Shown in pieces: positions 42,315 through 52,100 of a stretch of 64,000 nucleotides of DNA. Both the position numbers and the translations under genes were made by a program. The notes below the pieces were generated by a model, which made no database searches, was not told the origin of the DNA, and worked only from the letters and a program-made list of their open reading frames with translations. Within the stretch, counting starts at the first letter, position 1, and each line of letters begins with the position of its first letter. This DNA comes from Halapricum hydrolyticum (lineage in GTDB: Archaea > Halobacteriota > Halobacteria > Halobacteriales > Haloarculaceae). The stretch lies in contig NZ_JAOPKC010000005.1 in assembly GCF_025517535.1 (NCBI RefSeq), positions 95,261 to 159,260 on the forward strand, in the 5' to 3' direction.

Positions 42315-43475
42315 ATGGCAAATGTCACGCTCGACGGAGTGACCAAGGTGTTCCAGGACGAGAGTGGTGATATCGTCGCGGTCGACGACCTGAACCTCGA
42401 TATCAGAGACGGCGAGTTTCTGGTACTCGTCGGCCCGTCCGGCTGCGGGAAATCGACGACGCTCCGGATGGTAGCGGGGCTCGAAACGCCGACGGAGGGG
42501 ACGATCCACCTGGGCGACCGACCGATTACGAATCTCACCCCACAGGAGCGCGACATCGCGATGGTGTTCCAGTCTTACGCGCTCTACCCCCACATGACGG
42601 TGCGTGGCAACATGTCGTTCGGCCTCGAAGAGTCGACTGAGCTCTCCGACGCCGAGATACGCGAACGCGTCGAGGACGCCGCCGAGCTGCTCGGCATCGA
42701 CAACCTGCTCGACCGGCAACCGGGCGAACTATCGGGCGGCCAGCAACAGCGCGTCGCGCTGGGACGGGCGATCGTTCGCGAACCCGAGGCGTTCCTGCTC
42801 GACGAGCCCCTGGCCAATCTCGACGCCAAGCTCCGGGCAGATATGCGGACCGAACTCCAGCAACTCCAGGAGAGCCTCGGGACGACGACAATCTACGTGA
42901 CCCACGATCAGACTGAGGCGATGACGATGTCCGACCGCATTGCGGTCCTCAACGACGGGGAACTCCAGCAGGTTGGGACTCCGCTGGAGTGTTATCACCG
43001 ACCGAACAACCAGTTCGTCGCCGGCTTCATCGGCGAACCGTCGATGAACTTTCTCCCGGTCACGCTGGAAGACGGAACGCTCGTCGGCGAGCACTTCGAG
43101 TATTCGCTCAGCGAGGACGTGCGTGCCGATCTAGAGGGTCACTCCGAGTTGATTCTCGGTATCAGACCGGAGGACATCGACATCGTCGACAGTCCGACCG
43201 GAGAGCACGAGTTCCCGGCGCTCGTCGGCGTCGTCGAACCCCAGGGGAACGAGAACACCGTCCACCTCGCGTTCGAAGGGCAGGACCGGACCGAATCGGA
43301 GCTGACCGCGACGATCGGCGGTATGCGCTCGGTGGAAGAAGGCACGTCTGTTGGGATCGAACTCCCTGAAAGTGCGATCCACGTTTTCGACGCGAAAACC
43401 GGGGACGCGTTGCACAGCCGCAGTCTCCAGGACGTCGAAAGCGACCAGCCGCTTCGAGGCGCTGAGCCGGCCTGA
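42315..43475 (+). CDS. CUT1-type sugar ABC transporter ATP-binding protein (MalK/UgpC-like)
   Basis: A 386-residue ATPase with Walker A GPSGCGKST, the Q-loop in VFQSYALYPHMT, signature LSGGQQQRVALGRA, Walker B FLLDEPLANLD, the switch histidine in VTHDQTEAMT, and a C-terminal OB/TOBE regulatory region (LGIRPEDIDI) typical of MalK/UgpC. Start ATG 42315 follows the receptor gene closely. It energises the two permeases encoded 1.5 kb downstream; the operon order ATPase, binding protein, permease, permease is complete. Confidence 0.93.
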   Translation: MANVTLDGVTKVFQDESGDIVAVDDLNLDIRDGEFLVLVGPSGCGKSTTLRMVAGLETPTEGTIHLGDRPITNLTPQERDIAMVFQSYALYPHMTVRGNMSFGLEESTELSDAEIRERVEDAAELLGIDNLLDRQPGELSGGQQQRVALGRAIVREPEAFLLDEPLANLDAKLRADMRTELQQLQESLGTTTIYVTHDQTEAMTMSDRIAVLNDGELQQVGTPLECYHRPNNQFVAGFIGEPSMNFLPVTLEDGTLVGEHFEYSLSEDVRADLEGHSELILGIRPEDIDIVDSPTGEHEFPALVGVVEPQGNENTVHLAFEGQDRTESELTATIGGMRSVEEGTSVGIELPESAIHVFDAKTGDALHSRSLQDVESDQPLRGAEPA

Positions 43476-43607
43476 TACCACCGGCTGTAAGGAATTCGGC
43501 GACCCGGCTCGTCGAATACCTTCGGGCGACCGTGCCGCATCACACTGTTCTTTCCCCGCGGTAGTCGCCGGTCTGACTTCAGACGTTTATTAAAGATCAC
43601 CACAATT

Positions 43608-43615
43608 ACTATATA
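43608..43615 (+). promoter_or_regulatory. TATA element before the sugar-binding protein gene
   Basis: ACTATATA lies about 28 bases before the ATG at 43640, with TTTATTAAA (43586-43594) further upstream. It suggests a separate, stronger promoter for the binding protein within the cluster. Confidence 0.5.
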
Positions 43616-43639
43616 GGAGAACGTAGAACACCAAGACGT

Positions 43640-44974
43640 ATGGCACCAGACAGTAGTGCACGTCATGGTCCGATCACGCGTCGTAAAGTTTTGGGAACGT
43701 CTGCGGGACTCGTCGTGGCTGGACTAGCTGGCTGTAGCAGCGCTAACGACGACGGAAACGGCAACGGCAATGGAGACGGGACGCCGAACGACGTCCCGCT
43801 CGAAGTCCTCCATGCCTGGACGGGTGGAGACGGTGCCGACGCCATCAACAAGCTGACGTCGATGTTCAAAGACGAATACCCCGATCTCCAGACGGACTTC
43901 CGTCCGATCGGTGGTACGGGGAACGTCAACCTCGACTCGGTGGTCGCCCGCCGACTCGCCAACCGGGATCCACCTGCTGCCTGGCAGGCGTGGCCGGGTG
44001 AAAACCTGACACAGTACGGTGGCCTCCTGCGCAACATCACCGACGTCTGGGAGGACAACGACTACACCGACACGATGAACGAGATGGCTGCGGAACTCTG
44101 TCGGCTCAACGATGAGTATCGGGCCATTCCGCTGGTCTCCCACCGGATGAACAACCTGTTCTATAACGTTCACGTCTTCGAAGAGGCAGGTGTCGATCCG
44201 AGTTCAGTCGACAGTCCGAGCGCGCTGATCGATGCGTTCGACACGATCCAGACCGAGACCGACGCGGACCCGATGACACACGCGATGTCGTCGACGTGGC
44301 CGACGTTGCAACTCGTCTTCCAGAACTTCCTCGGTATGGACGGCGGCTACGACGCGTACACGGATTTCATCGAGGGCAACGGCGACGAGGATCACCTGGT
44401 CGAGGCGCTGGAACTCACCAAGGAGATGCTGCAGAACTACATCAACGACGACGCCTCGACCATCAGCTTCACTGAGGGCAACAGTGAGATGATGAAGGGC
44501 AACGCAGGCTGTATCCAGCAGGGTAACTGGGCGTACGGCATGTACCGCGCCGAGGATAGCGGCGTCGAGTACCAGGAGGACTGGGACTGGATGGCCTATC
44601 CCGGCACGGAAGACATGTACATGCTCCACATCGACGGGTTCACCTTCGCACGTGACACCGACACGCCGGTCAAACAGAAGACGTGGGCGGAGTTCCTCGG
44701 CACGAAGGACGCCCAGGTCGAGTTCGGCAACCGCAAGGGGGCGATCCCGCTTCGAACCGACGTCGACACGAGCCGGCTGACGCCGTTCCTCGAGATGACG
44801 GCGGACGACTTCAACAGCGTGGATCAGTTCCCGCCGACGATCGCACACGGGCTCGCCCTGGCGCCGGAGCCGATGGACGCTGCCATGTCCGCCATTGGCA
44901 ACAACTTCATGGGCCCGTACGACGTCGAAGCGGCTGCGTCGGCTCTCCTCGACGCGGCAGCCATGCAGGGATAG
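43640..44974 (+). CDS. Sugar ABC transporter substrate-binding lipoprotein (Tat-exported)
   Basis: A 444-residue binding protein. The N-terminus has a Tat motif (TRRKVLG), a short hydrophobic stretch and the lipobox GLAGC, so it is folded in the cytoplasm and exported by Tat, then lipid-anchored, as is usual in haloarchaea. A glycine/asparagine-rich tether follows. The body fits the extracellular solute-binding protein family 1 (MalE-like), for example LEVLHAWTGGDGADAINKL. Substrate unknown, probably a sugar or oligosaccharide. Confidence 0.93.
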   Translation: MAPDSSARHGPITRRKVLGTSAGLVVAGLAGCSSANDDGNGNGNGDGTPNDVPLEVLHAWTGGDGADAINKLTSMFKDEYPDLQTDFRPIGGTGNVNLDSVVARRLANRDPPAAWQAWPGENLTQYGGLLRNITDVWEDNDYTDTMNEMAAELCRLNDEYRAIPLVSHRMNNLFYNVHVFEEAGVDPSSVDSPSALIDAFDTIQTETDADPMTHAMSSTWPTLQLVFQNFLGMDGGYDAYTDFIEGNGDEDHLVEALELTKEMLQNYINDDASTISFTEGNSEMMKGNAGCIQQGNWAYGMYRAEDSGVEYQEDWDWMAYPGTEDMYMLHIDGFTFARDTDTPVKQKTWAEFLGTKDAQVEFGNRKGAIPLRTDVDTSRLTPFLEMTADDFNSVDQFPPTIAHGLALAPEPMDAAMSAIGNNFMGPYDVEAAASALLDAAAMQG

Positions 44975-45012
44975 TGGGCTAACCTGATAGCAGAACAGCA
45001 TTCATTTCACCC

Positions 45013-45972
45013 ATGGAAAGTTCACAGGATGCGGTAGCTGGTGCAGGTACTGGTGAGCACGCCGTCGAAGACCGGCGCGCTCGTCTGCGTCGCTTCTGGA
45101 AGAGTGACTTCGTTCGTTCTGCCCCGTACTGGGGCATCCCACTACTATTGATGGGTCTCGCCGTCTACGGCGGCATCATCTGGAATATCTTGATATCGCT
45201 GACGGATTACCAAGGCTTTCTCGAGCGCCCGGACTACGGAAACCTTGATCTCGAGATGTACCGGCAGGCGCTGTCGGATTCAGCAGTCCACCTGACGGCT
45301 CGCAACACGTTCGTACTGCTGGTCGCGTTTACGTCGGTATCGCTGGTTCTGGGGTTGTTCCTCGCGGTCCTGTTAGATCGTGACATCCGCGAGAAGAGCA
45401 AGGTCCAGACGATCTATCTCCTGCCGATGGCGCTGTCGTTCGTCGTCACGGCCCAGTTCTGGCTGTGGATGTACAATTACAACGATGGGTTGGTTAATAC
45501 GGTCATAGGCCTGTTCGGATTGGGCCCATACAACTGGATCGGCAATCCGTCACTGGTCCTCGGTGCAGTCATCTTCGCCCTGATCTGGCAGTTCAGCGGC
45601 TACACGATGGTCGTCTTCTTGGCGGGATTGCAGTCGATCTCTAACGATCAGTTCGAAGCGGCCAGAGTCGACGGCGCCAGCATCTTCAAGACGTACTGGC
45701 GAGTGATTATTCCGCAACTGAAGTCCTCGTCGGTCAGTGCCGCCGTCGTACTGATGATCTTCGCGCTGAAGATATTCACGTTCCTGTATGCCATGTTCGG
45801 GACCTATCGGCCCCCAAAAGGGACCGACGTTCTCGCGACACTGATGGTGCGAGAGGCGTTCCAGCTCCAGAAATGGGCGTACTCGGCGTCGATCGCGACG
45901 ATCCTGCTCGCGATGTCGCTGTTGGTGATCGCACCGTACCTCTACTACCAGTACAGAGAGGGGGCACTGTAA
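45013..45972 (+). CDS. Sugar ABC transporter permease (MalF-like)
   Basis: A 319-residue permease with six predicted helices and the EAA loop (FEAARVDGASIFKTYWRVII), which docks on the ATPase. The N-terminus (about 40 residues) is cytoplasmic and polar. It is 38 bases after the binding protein gene and ends one base before the second permease gene. Confidence 0.94.
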   Translation: MESSQDAVAGAGTGEHAVEDRRARLRRFWKSDFVRSAPYWGIPLLLMGLAVYGGIIWNILISLTDYQGFLERPDYGNLDLEMYRQALSDSAVHLTARNTFVLLVAFTSVSLVLGLFLAVLLDRDIREKSKVQTIYLLPMALSFVVTAQFWLWMYNYNDGLVNTVIGLFGLGPYNWIGNPSLVLGAVIFALIWQFSGYTMVVFLAGLQSISNDQFEAARVDGASIFKTYWRVIIPQLKSSSVSAAVVLMIFALKIFTFLYAMFGTYRPPKGTDVLATLMVREAFQLQKWAYSASIATILLAMSLLVIAPYLYYQYREGAL

Positions 45973-45973
45973 A

Positions 45974-46894
45974 ATGAGTCAAACAACCACCTCGGACCGA
46001 GACGGCATCGCTAGCTTACTACCGGAGTTCAACTACCGTCGGCTGGGGTTGTACCTCGTGATCATGCTCTTCGTGGCCTTCTTCGTCTCGCCCATCTGGA
46101 CGGGACTGGTCACGTCGTTTAAACCACCCGGACAAGCAACTCAACCGCTCTTACCGCCGGGTCCGGAGCTGTTCACCCTCGATAGCTGGTCCAGGGCGCT
46201 CGATAACCTTGGCCGCGGGTTCGTCAACAGTTTCGCGATGGCGGTCCCAGCGACGTTGGTTAACGTCCTCCTCGCGAGTACGGCTGCGTACGGGCTGACG
46301 CTCGTCGACTGGCGGCGTCAGATGCTAGTTGTGTTGCTGTTCGTCTTCGGGATCTTCATCCCGTACCAGGCGATCCTGGTGCCGCTTGATAACTTCTGGA
46401 CGAATATCTTCCCGCTGGCCAAAGGACTGGCCATCGGAAACGTAACCGTGATCCCCGCAAACCAGCGCTGGGGGACGCTAGCCGAACTGGCGATCACCCA
46501 CGTCGCTTACGGCATTCCGATCTGTTTCCTGCTGTTCCGTAGCTACTACAAGACTATCTCGAAAGAGCTCATCGAGGCCGCGAAGGTCGACGGTGCCAGC
46601 GTGACCCGGATCTACACCCGGATCGTGCTGCCGCTCTCGACGCCGATGATCGGCGTCGTGCTCATCTACCAGTTCACGCAGATCTGGAACGAGTTTCTGT
46701 TCTCACTGACGCTGATCGGTAGCTCTGCCGACCAGGCGGCGACGATCACGCTGATCCTCTCAGGGATCGGCGCAGACCTCAGCGGTACCAATTTCCCGCT
46801 GCGGATGGCTGCGGCCTTCCTGGCTGCGCTACCGACGATCATCATCTACGTACTGTTCGCCGAGCAATTCGCCGAAGGGCTCTCGGCCGGGTGA
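45974..46894 (+). CDS. Sugar ABC transporter permease (MalG-like)
   Basis: A 306-residue permease with six helices and the EAA loop IEAAKVDGASVTRIYTRIVL. The N-terminal helix is followed by a large external loop (PGQATQPLLPPGPELFTLDS), as in MalG-type proteins. It completes the CUT1 transporter. A T5 tract (46926-46930) 32 bases past the stop is a candidate terminator. Confidence 0.94.
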   Translation: MSQTTTSDRDGIASLLPEFNYRRLGLYLVIMLFVAFFVSPIWTGLVTSFKPPGQATQPLLPPGPELFTLDSWSRALDNLGRGFVNSFAMAVPATLVNVLLASTAAYGLTLVDWRRQMLVVLLFVFGIFIPYQAILVPLDNFWTNIFPLAKGLAIGNVTVIPANQRWGTLAELAITHVAYGIPICFLLFRSYYKTISKELIEAAKVDGASVTRIYTRIVLPLSTPMIGVVLIYQFTQIWNEFLFSLTLIGSSADQAATITLILSGIGADLSGTNFPLRMAAAFLAALPTIIIYVLFAEQFAEGLSAG

Positions 46895-46925
46895 TCGGTT
46901 CCAGAGCCGTTCGGGCCTCTCGCTG

Positions 46926-46930
46926 TTTTT
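46926..46930 (+). terminator. Candidate T-tract terminator after the ABC operon
   Basis: T5 followed by further pyrimidine-rich sequence shortly after the permease stop. Compositional evidence only. Confidence 0.3.
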
Positions 46931-47021
46931 CTCGCTTTCGACGCTCCACAGCCGTCGGTACGACCGGAGGCACCGCAATCGAGCGGCAACGTTTTGACGT
47001 CGCCCTGTCTATTCGCGACGC

Positions 47022-47444
47022 ATGAGCGAGTGGTACGATCGTGGTCGGGCAGCACTCTGGGCGATCAGTCTCGCCATTCTGACGTCGTTTACAGCCGGTG
47101 CGACGATCACGGTCGCATCTATCGAGCAGGAGGTACGACTGACTGCCGTGTTACTTGCCGTGTTCGCGCTGGCACTGTACGGCATCGTCAGGCGAACGTA
47201 CGACCGATGGGCGGACCGCCAGCCGCTAGTCGTGATACTCGTCTATTTCATGCCGTTTTTCGTCGGGACAGTCGTTCTCAACACGCTTCTCGGTCTGCTG
47301 ATTGGATGGCACGGGATCGTTACGACGCTTCTAGATACGATCGTCGTCGTCGCCGTCTTCGTCCTCTCCGTGTATCTCGCTTTCTACGGTGGCGCTGACC
47401 GCGTGACTGCGTACCTCGTCGATCGGTTCGACCTCTCGCTGTGA
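47022..47444 (+). CDS. Small membrane protein of unknown function
   Basis: A 140-residue protein with four hydrophobic segments (about 10-32, 38-56, 69-92 and 100-122) and a charged C-terminus. It begins with MSEWYDRGRAALWAISLAIL. It has no recognised motif. It is 127 bases after the permease and may have its own promoter (TTTTG about 30 bases upstream), so membership in the transporter operon is uncertain. Confidence 0.7.
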   Translation: MSEWYDRGRAALWAISLAILTSFTAGATITVASIEQEVRLTAVLLAVFALALYGIVRRTYDRWADRQPLVVILVYFMPFFVGTVVLNTLLGLLIGWHGIVTTLLDTIVVVAVFVLSVYLAFYGGADRVTAYLVDRFDLSL

Positions 47445-47888
47445 GGGGCTACTCACCTGCAGCAGGCGCGAATGACAGGTGAGACATGAACTATTAGTAT
47501 GCATAAAGGATATTTTTTTACTTTGGCGAAAGACAGCACATTCGAAGTCGAATCATATTCGGACCATCATTTCTGCACGCCGGATATCCGTCCGTACGTG
47601 TGGCCGGCAGTATCAGGCGTGGCGTCTCGTCTGTGAACTCACCGGGTCAAGCCCTGGGCAGTCGACTTGTACCGCTTGTACACGGCCACCACTGCCGTAT
47701 TCTCCCAATCATCGGGATCAACGTCGCCGAACAACATCGTTCTTTACGTGTTAGTCAAATCCCACGTCGTCGGTGCGGTGGTGGTCTTCCCGTACCGTCG
47801 CCTGGTGACCTGATATCAGGGGACTGATCGCAGTTGACAGGACTACAGAAAACATAACTTTCCGCTCAGGTACGAATATATATCGGAA
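47445..47888. other. Intergenic region without supported gene
   Basis: A moderately AT-rich stretch containing a T7 run near 47513-47519 and a TATATAT tract near 47878. Short open frames (for example around 47480-47750) have mixed codon usage and no recognisable domain. It may be the degraded remnant of a gene; nothing more can be supported. Confidence 0.4.
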
Positions 47889-48875
47889 TTAGTATGGTCG
47901 ATCGACGTCCACGCGAGAGCCGTCCGCCGCGCTCTCGAAGACGGCGTCGATGACGGCCATGTTGGCCACCGTCTCGGCCGCGTCGATGCGGGGTACAGTC
48001 CCGGAGGCGACGCTCTCGGCGAAGTGTTCTACTTCGAGCGTGTACTGATCGACCGGATCGAACCGCTCGATCGCGTGTCGGCCGTCGATTTCGTACTCGA
48101 TCTCTCCTTGCTCGCCGGGCGCGATGTCGAAGGCGGTCTCGACTTCGAGCCAGCCGTTCTCGGCTTCGACGCGGTAGGTCTGGACCGCCGGCGTGTCGAA
48201 TCCCGAGGCAACCCGGGCGGTCGATCCGTCGTCGTACTCCAGAATAGCTGCCATGTCGGTGTCGACGCCGCTGTCACGGCTATCTCGCGTTCGCGCGTAC
48301 ACGCGGTCGGGTTCGCCAAGGAACAGGCGGGCTGCACTGATCGCGTAGCAACCGACGTCCATGACGCTGCCGCCCGCCAGGTCCGGGTCGAGGCGGATGT
48401 CGTCCGGCCGCCCTCTGAGTGCGAATTTGAACGACGCGTCGACGGCGTGAACGCTCTCCAACTCTTCGCGCACGATGTCGGCGGCTCGCTCCGTCCGTGG
48501 ATGGAACCGGTACATGAACGCCTCCATCAGCGTCACGCCGCGTTCGTCACAGTACTCGTGTAGTGCGGCCGCTTCCTCGGCGTCTTCGGCGAGCGGCTTC
48601 TCACAGAGGACGTGCAACCCCGCGTCGGCTGCCTTACGGGTCCACTTCGCGTGGAGGGCGTTCGGCAAGGGATTGTAGACGGCGTCGAGGTCGTCGTCGG
48701 CCAGCAACTGCTCGTAACTCCCGTAGCTCCGCGGGATGTCGAGTTCCGCCGCGACGCCTGCCGCCCGGTCACCGTCCCGGGACGCGATCGCGAGCACTTC
48801 GTGGTCGCTCTTCTGGATTGCGGGGATCACGTCTTCGCGCGCGATCTTCGCCGTACTGAGAACACCAAAACGCAT
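47889..48875 (-). CDS. Gfo/Idh/MocA-family oxidoreductase
   Basis: A 328-residue NAD(P)-dependent dehydrogenase. The N-terminal Rossmann domain starts MRFGVLSTAKIAREDVIPA, with the catalytic EKP motif in HVLCEKPLAEDAEEA; the C-terminal alpha/beta domain carries the substrate-site AFMYRFHPRTERA and GGSVMDVGCYAISAARLFLG. It resembles dihydrodiol/D-xylose dehydrogenase-type members. It probably acts on a sugar, perhaps one imported by the adjacent transporter; that link is by proximity only. The start was chosen at the conserved N-terminus. Confidence 0.9.
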   Translation of the reverse strand: MRFGVLSTAKIAREDVIPAIQKSDHEVLAIASRDGDRAAGVAAELDIPRSYGSYEQLLADDDLDAVYNPLPNALHAKWTRKAADAGLHVLCEKPLAEDAEEAAALHEYCDERGVTLMEAFMYRFHPRTERAADIVREELESVHAVDASFKFALRGRPDDIRLDPDLAGGSVMDVGCYAISAARLFLGEPDRVYARTRDSRDSGVDTDMAAILEYDDGSTARVASGFDTPAVQTYRVEAENGWLEVETAFDIAPGEQGEIEYEIDGRHAIERFDPVDQYTLEVEHFAESVASGTVPRIDAAETVANMAVIDAVFESAADGSRVDVDRPY

Positions 48876-49167
48876 ACCTGGAGTTCGACCGGGCCCGTGA
48901 TAAGTGTTGGACTGCCCGCTCCCGGTGGTCGCTCGCGCAAAAACAGGGTTCTCGCGAGCGAAGCGAGCGAGAGCAGGGAAGTCGCAGCCCGCACAGCGAG
49001 TGCAACGAGCGAGCAGGACCGTCTTCCCGTGGGAAAAAGACCGCACCCACCCCCTCGTTTCTTGATCCGGACCAGCCGCTCTCCCGTGGTTCGATCTGTC
49101 GCCCTCACACTTCCGCCGCGGTTTGCCAACCTTCTTGAGTGAGTACGCCCAACCCTGGTTCGACCGA
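48876..49167. repeat. Intergenic region with interspersed GCGAGCGA-type repeats
   Basis: Around 48950-49015 the sequence is built of recurring GCGAG/GAGCGA blocks (for example CTCGCGAGCGAAGCGAGCGA), including short inverted repeats. The composition resembles the 66-base units at 57672. No gene is supported. The mcm promoter must lie in the right part but no clear TATA was seen. Confidence 0.45.
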
Positions 49168-52100
49168 ATGGCCACCGCGGACAACACCGAACTCATCGAT
49201 CGCTTCGAGGAGTTCTACCGGAACTACTACCGTAACGAGATCGGCGAACTCGCACAGAAGTATCCCTCCGAGCAGAAGTCGCTGTTCGTCGACTGGCAGG
49301 ACCTCTACCGGTTCGACCCGGATCTGGCAGAGGACGTCCGCAACCAGCCCGAACAGCTGCAGGAATACGCCGAGGAAGCGCTACGGCTCTATGACCTCCC
49401 CGTCGACGTCAAGCTGGGACAGGCACACGTCCGGGTCACGAATCTCCCGGAGACGACGGGTATCCGGGACATTCGCGCGGACCACCGCGGCCAGCTCATC
49501 AGCGTCCAGGGGATCGTCCGCAAGGCCACGGAAGTCCGTCCCAAGGTGACCGACGCGGCCTTCGAGTGTCAGCGTTGCGGGACGCTGACGCGGATCCCGC
49601 AGACGACCGGCGACTTCCAGGAGCCCCACGAGTGCCAGGGCTGTGAACGCCAGGGTCCGTTCCGGATCAACTTCGATCAGTCGGAGTTCATCGACGCCCA
49701 GAAACTCCGGATCCAGGAATCACCCGAGGGGCTGCGTGGCGGCGAGACGCCTCAGTCGATCGACGTCAACATCGAAGACGACATCACCGGCAACGTCACG
49801 GCGGGCGATCACGTCCGCGTGACCGGCGTCCTCAAGCTCGATCAGCGCGAGAGCGGCAACGAGAAGACCCCCATGTTCGATACGTACATGGACGGGATGA
49901 CCGTCGAGATCGAGGACGAGCAGTTCGAGGAGATGGACATCACCGACGAGGACAAAAAGGAGATCGTCGAACTCTCGAACGAACCCGACATCTACGAGCA
50001 GATGGTCGGCGCGATCGCCCCCTCGATCTACGGCTACGAACAGGAGAAACTCTCGATGATCCTCCAGCTGTTCTCGGGCGTCTCGAAGGACCTCCCGGAC
50101 GGCTCTCGGATCCGTGGAGACCTGCATATGCTTCTGATCGGCGACCCCGGTACGGGAAAGTGCCAGAAATATGACACAAAAGTAACACTTCCAGACGGTA
50201 CATCACAGCAGTTGGGAGATATAGTCGAGTCCCACCTCGATGACCCGGTAGAAATCGAGGATGGAGTCTACCAGCCCACAGATTTCCAGATTCAGACGGT
50301 GGGTGACGATGGGAAGATAACCACAGGTACCGTAACGAAAGTTTGGAAACGAGAGGTGCCTGAGACACTCTACGAGGTCCATACCCAGAGCGGTCGCACG
50401 GTTACAGTAACACCATCGCATCCACTGTTCGTGCAGTCCGATCTCGGTCTTGACACTCGTCGAGCCGAACAACTGACAGCAGGTGACTTCGTCGCTGTGC
50501 CTGGTCGCTTGGACGGGGAGTGGGATGATACGCTCGAAGCCACTCACCGGACTGTGGAGAGGCCCAACGCGAACAAACTCGAGACACCGACCGAATTGAC
50601 CGAACGTTTCTCTCGGCTGCTCGGTTACATCATCGCCGAGGGATACGTAGTGGATGACGAATCAGGCAGGTCCGTGACTGTCACAAACGCGGACGAAGAG
50701 ATCATAGATGACGTCAGTGATTGTTTCGAATCGCTCGGATTGGGGTACTCGGTACGCACGCACCATACTCGTGAGAATGCCGATATCGTCAGTTGCTCGT
50801 CCACGGAACTCGTCAGCTTCCTCCGCGAAATCGAACCGGCGATCTTGAAACGGTCGGCAGAGCAGCGTGTCCCGGATTGTCTGCTGCGTGCATCGATCCC
50901 GAACAAGCGTTCGTTCCTGCGCGCATACGTCGATAGTGAGGGGACTGTGTCACCCAAGGAGCGGGAGATTGTCGTTGCCTCGATGAGCCGCGAATTGCTT
51001 GATGGGATCCAGACGTTGCTGCTGTGTTTCGGTATCGAAACCCAAATCCAACCACGACAGAACGGTAGCTACCGTCTCCGGATAAGCGGAACCGATTTCG
51101 AGACCTACATTCAACAGATTGGGTTCGTGACCGAGCGTAAGGCCACCGCTTCGTTGATATTCGGGGACACGACCGAGAATACGAATACGGGTGTCGTGCC
51201 AGGTATCGGAGGTGAACTCCGTCAGATACGAGAGACGCTAGAACTCACACAGTCCGATTGCGGAATACCAAGGACCACGTACCAGCACTACGAGCGAGGT
51301 GACCGAAACCCCAGTCGGAAGAGCCTATCCACGGTTCTCGCTGCCTTCGAAGACCGGATACTGTGGCTTCAGGATACCAAACGGAAGGTCCAGCGTGGTG
51401 ACTGGTCTGACATCGCAGACGTGAGAACAGAGCTGGGACTGTCACAACAGCAACTGGCTGATTCGATGGACGTAGAGCAGACTGCTGTGAGCTATTACGA
51501 ACGCAACGGGGTTGTGCCGGACGGCGGACGCGTCGAGAGCGCAAAAGAGACAGTAATCAGACGAATTGACGACGCTCTGGCGGTGACTGACGACGTACTT
51601 CGCCTCCGGACGCTTGTTCAGTCGGATATTTCGTGGGACAAAATCGAGTCAATCGAGCGCCTCGAACCCAACGACGACTGGGTATACGATCTCGAAGTCG
51701 AGGGAACGCACAGCTACATCTCGAACGGGATCATTTCTCACAACTCTCAGATGCTATCATATATCCAAAATATCGCCCCGAGATCTGTCTATACGTCGGG
51801 CAAAGGTAGCAGTGCTGCAGGGCTCACCGCTGCGGCTGTTAGAGACGACTTCGGAGACGGCCAGCAGTGGACGTTAGAGGCTGGTGCGCTCGTTCTCGCC
51901 GATCAAGGGATCGCGGCAGTCGACGAACTCGACAAGATGGCCGCGGACGATCGATCGGCAATGCACGAAGCACTCGAGCAACAATCCTACCACCCGAATT
52001 CGGAGATACTGCTCGCTGACGGCCGACGGGTCGAGATCGGGGAATTCGTCGACGAGCGGATGGACGACAACCCCGGGGACGTCGTCGACGGCGTCGACTG

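Noticed and set aside
47479..47827. Two short plus-strand frames in the spacer after the small membrane protein
   Set aside because: No host codon bias, no domain and no promoter-start agreement.
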